DNA of 5,890 nucleotides from JACOVP01 sp035289145 (GTDB lineage Archaea; Nanobdellota; Nanobdellia; SCGC-AAA011-G17; UBA489): positions 1 through 5,890 of the forward strand of contig DATDXZ010000077.1 in assembly GCA_035289145.1 (NCBI GenBank). The letters are read 5' to 3'. The notes under the pieces are model-generated. The model was not told where the DNA came from, did no database searches, and worked only from the letters and a program-made list of their open reading frames with translations. Below are positions 5,293-5,890 of the stretch, piece by piece. A program made the translations under genes and the position numbers. The number at the start of each line of letters is the position of its first letter. Position 1 is the stretch's first letter.

Positions 5293-5300
5293 TATATAAT
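5293..5300 (+). promoter_or_regulatory. TATA box of the asparagine-synthase-like gene
   Basis: TATATAAT is centred about 29-30 nt before the ATG at 5326, predicting a leader of only a few bases. A second AT-only stretch at 5275-5287 could be an alternative box. It would give a leader of roughly 20 nt containing GAGGT (5311-5315), a weak Shine-Dalgarno 10 nt before the start. Confidence 0.5.
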
Positions 5301-5325
5301 AATAAAAAGCGAGGTTACAACAAAA

Positions 5326-5890
5326 ATGTGTGGTATTGTAGGTGTGTTCGGAAAAAAAGCAGATAAAAGCAATCTTGAAGAAATGCTCAAGATAGCAGAA
5401 AGAAGAGGTCCTGAAGCTATACAAACAAGAACAGTAGAAAATGGTATTCTAGGTCATACTTTATTATCTTTTGTAAATGAGGGTAATAACCCACAGCCCT
5501 ATGTTGACAATGGGGCAACCATGGTTTATAATGGTGAAGTGTATAATTGGCAAGAGTTAAATCTGAAATATGGTCTAAATGCAGACACTGATACAGCTAC
5601 CTTGTTAAGAGGTTTTAGAGCTCATGGGGCTGCATTTTTAAGAGAAGTTGACGGTCAATTTGCATTTATAGCGCAAATACCTAGAAATGGCAAAGTAGAA
5701 ACAGTCTTTGCAAGAGATGAATATGGCATTTCTCCTCTTTGTTTTGGTAACGATAGAGAAGGAAGAGTAGTTCTAGGAAGTACAGAAGCTACGCTTGCTG
5801 CAGGTGGTGTAGATCCAACAAGAATAAGAAGTGTTCCTGCAGGTGCTCAGGGACGTGTTGAGGGTAGTAATGTTGACGTAAGTTATTGGA
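5326..5890 (+). CDS. asnB: Asparagine-synthase-like protein, glutaminase domain (runs off the window)
   Basis: The 188 visible residues form a class II glutamine amidotransferase domain. MCGIVGVFG exposes the nucleophile Cys2 after Met removal, which fixes the start. RRGPEA (26-31) corresponds to RGPD, NPQPY to the QP segment, and YNGEVYNWQEL (68-78) carries the oxyanion-hole Asn and Gly. DTDTATLL (87-94) and EVDGQFAFIA follow, then ARDEYGISPL, STEATLAAGG and VPAG near the edge. The order and spacing match AsnB, which hydrolyses glutamine and passes ammonia to a C-terminal synthetase domain that adenylates aspartate; that domain lies beyond the window. One departure stands out: LGHTLLSF (42-49) has Leu46 where AsnB has the Arg that binds the glutamine carboxylate (HxRLS). 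It may be a divergent family member with another acceptor. It is divergent from the Lrp-type regulator, the probable controller. Confidence 0.8.
   Translation, partial: MCGIVGVFGKKADKSNLEEMLKIAERRGPEAIQTRTVENGILGHTLLSFVNEGNNPQPYVDNGATMVYNGEVYNWQELNLKYGLNADTDTATLLRGFRAHGAAFLREVDGQFAFIAQIPRNGKVETVFARDEYGISPLCFGNDREGRVVLGSTEATLAAGGVDPTRIRSVPAGAQGRVEGSNVDVSYW

Noticed and set aside
5209..5424. Minus-strand open frame across the divergent promoter region
   Set aside because: It overlaps both TATA boxes and the conserved N-terminus of the amidotransferase, so it is a by-product of AT-rich DNA.
5326..5890. Assignment as amidophosphoribosyltransferase (PurF)
   Set aside because: PurF has an HRGQEA-type motif. 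RRGPEA together with YNGEVYN, ARDEYGISPL and the late VPAG segment aligns with the asparagine-synthase family instead.
1..5890. CRISPR array, insertion sequence or attachment site
   Set aside because: No regularly spaced direct repeats, transposase-like frames or terminal inverted repeats with target duplications were seen by eye.

Overview
The window looks like a piece of an AT-rich archaeal genome, probably a small-genome (DPANN-like) lineage, although no rRNA or other decisive marker is present. The main evidence is promoter architecture. Five proposed starts (377, 2116 minus, 2240, 3969, 5207 minus) each have an AT-rich TATA-box octamer centred about 26-27 nt upstream. This fits TATA/TBP promoters producing leaderless mRNAs. 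Clear Shine-Dalgarno sequences appear only inside operons, for example at 636-642. Lrp/AsnC regulators, DUF4258 toxins and an AbrB-type antitoxin fit an archaeon but are not exclusive to archaea.

Layout. Positions 1-376 hold no convincing full-length gene. They contain a GC-rich hairpin plus T-tract (35-70) ending something upstream, a symmetrical two-stem hairpin followed by ACA (87-133), and a 19-codon lysine-rich frame (161-220). I see nothing specific in 221-346. From 347 a toxin-antitoxin operon follows: a DUF4258 toxin (377-637) and an antitoxin fusing a YgiT/MqsA-type zinc ribbon to an AbrB domain (652-990). After it comes a small membrane-protein gene (1038-1403) interrupted by an in-frame TAA.

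The core metabolic block is a divergent pair: thymidylate kinase tmk (minus, 1400-2116) and a two-domain flavin-dependent thymidylate synthase thyX (plus, 2240-3904), separated by 123 bp. ThyX makes dTMP from dUMP and Tmk phosphorylates it to dTDP, so the pair covers two consecutive steps towards dTTP. In ThyX the signature motif is split: each half keeps the part the other has lost.

Downstream of thyX (3939-4182) lies a second, broken toxin-antitoxin locus. The first half of a DUF4258 toxin is joined, out of frame, to the last 31 or so codons of a DUF2283 antitoxin, as expected after an internal deletion.

The right end is another divergent pair: a 340-residue regulator with two Lrp/AsnC units in tandem (minus, 4185-5207) and the start of an asparagine-synthase-like gene (plus, 5326 to the window edge). 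The visible glutaminase domain keeps Cys2 but has Leu where the glutamine-binding Arg is expected. The pairing suggests that the regulator controls the amidotransferase gene and itself.

I did not find a convincing new defence or mobile system. The most informative points are the fossil TA module, the zinc ribbon-AbrB antitoxin, the split ThyX motif, the disrupted membrane-protein gene and the uncharacterised hairpin at 87-133.
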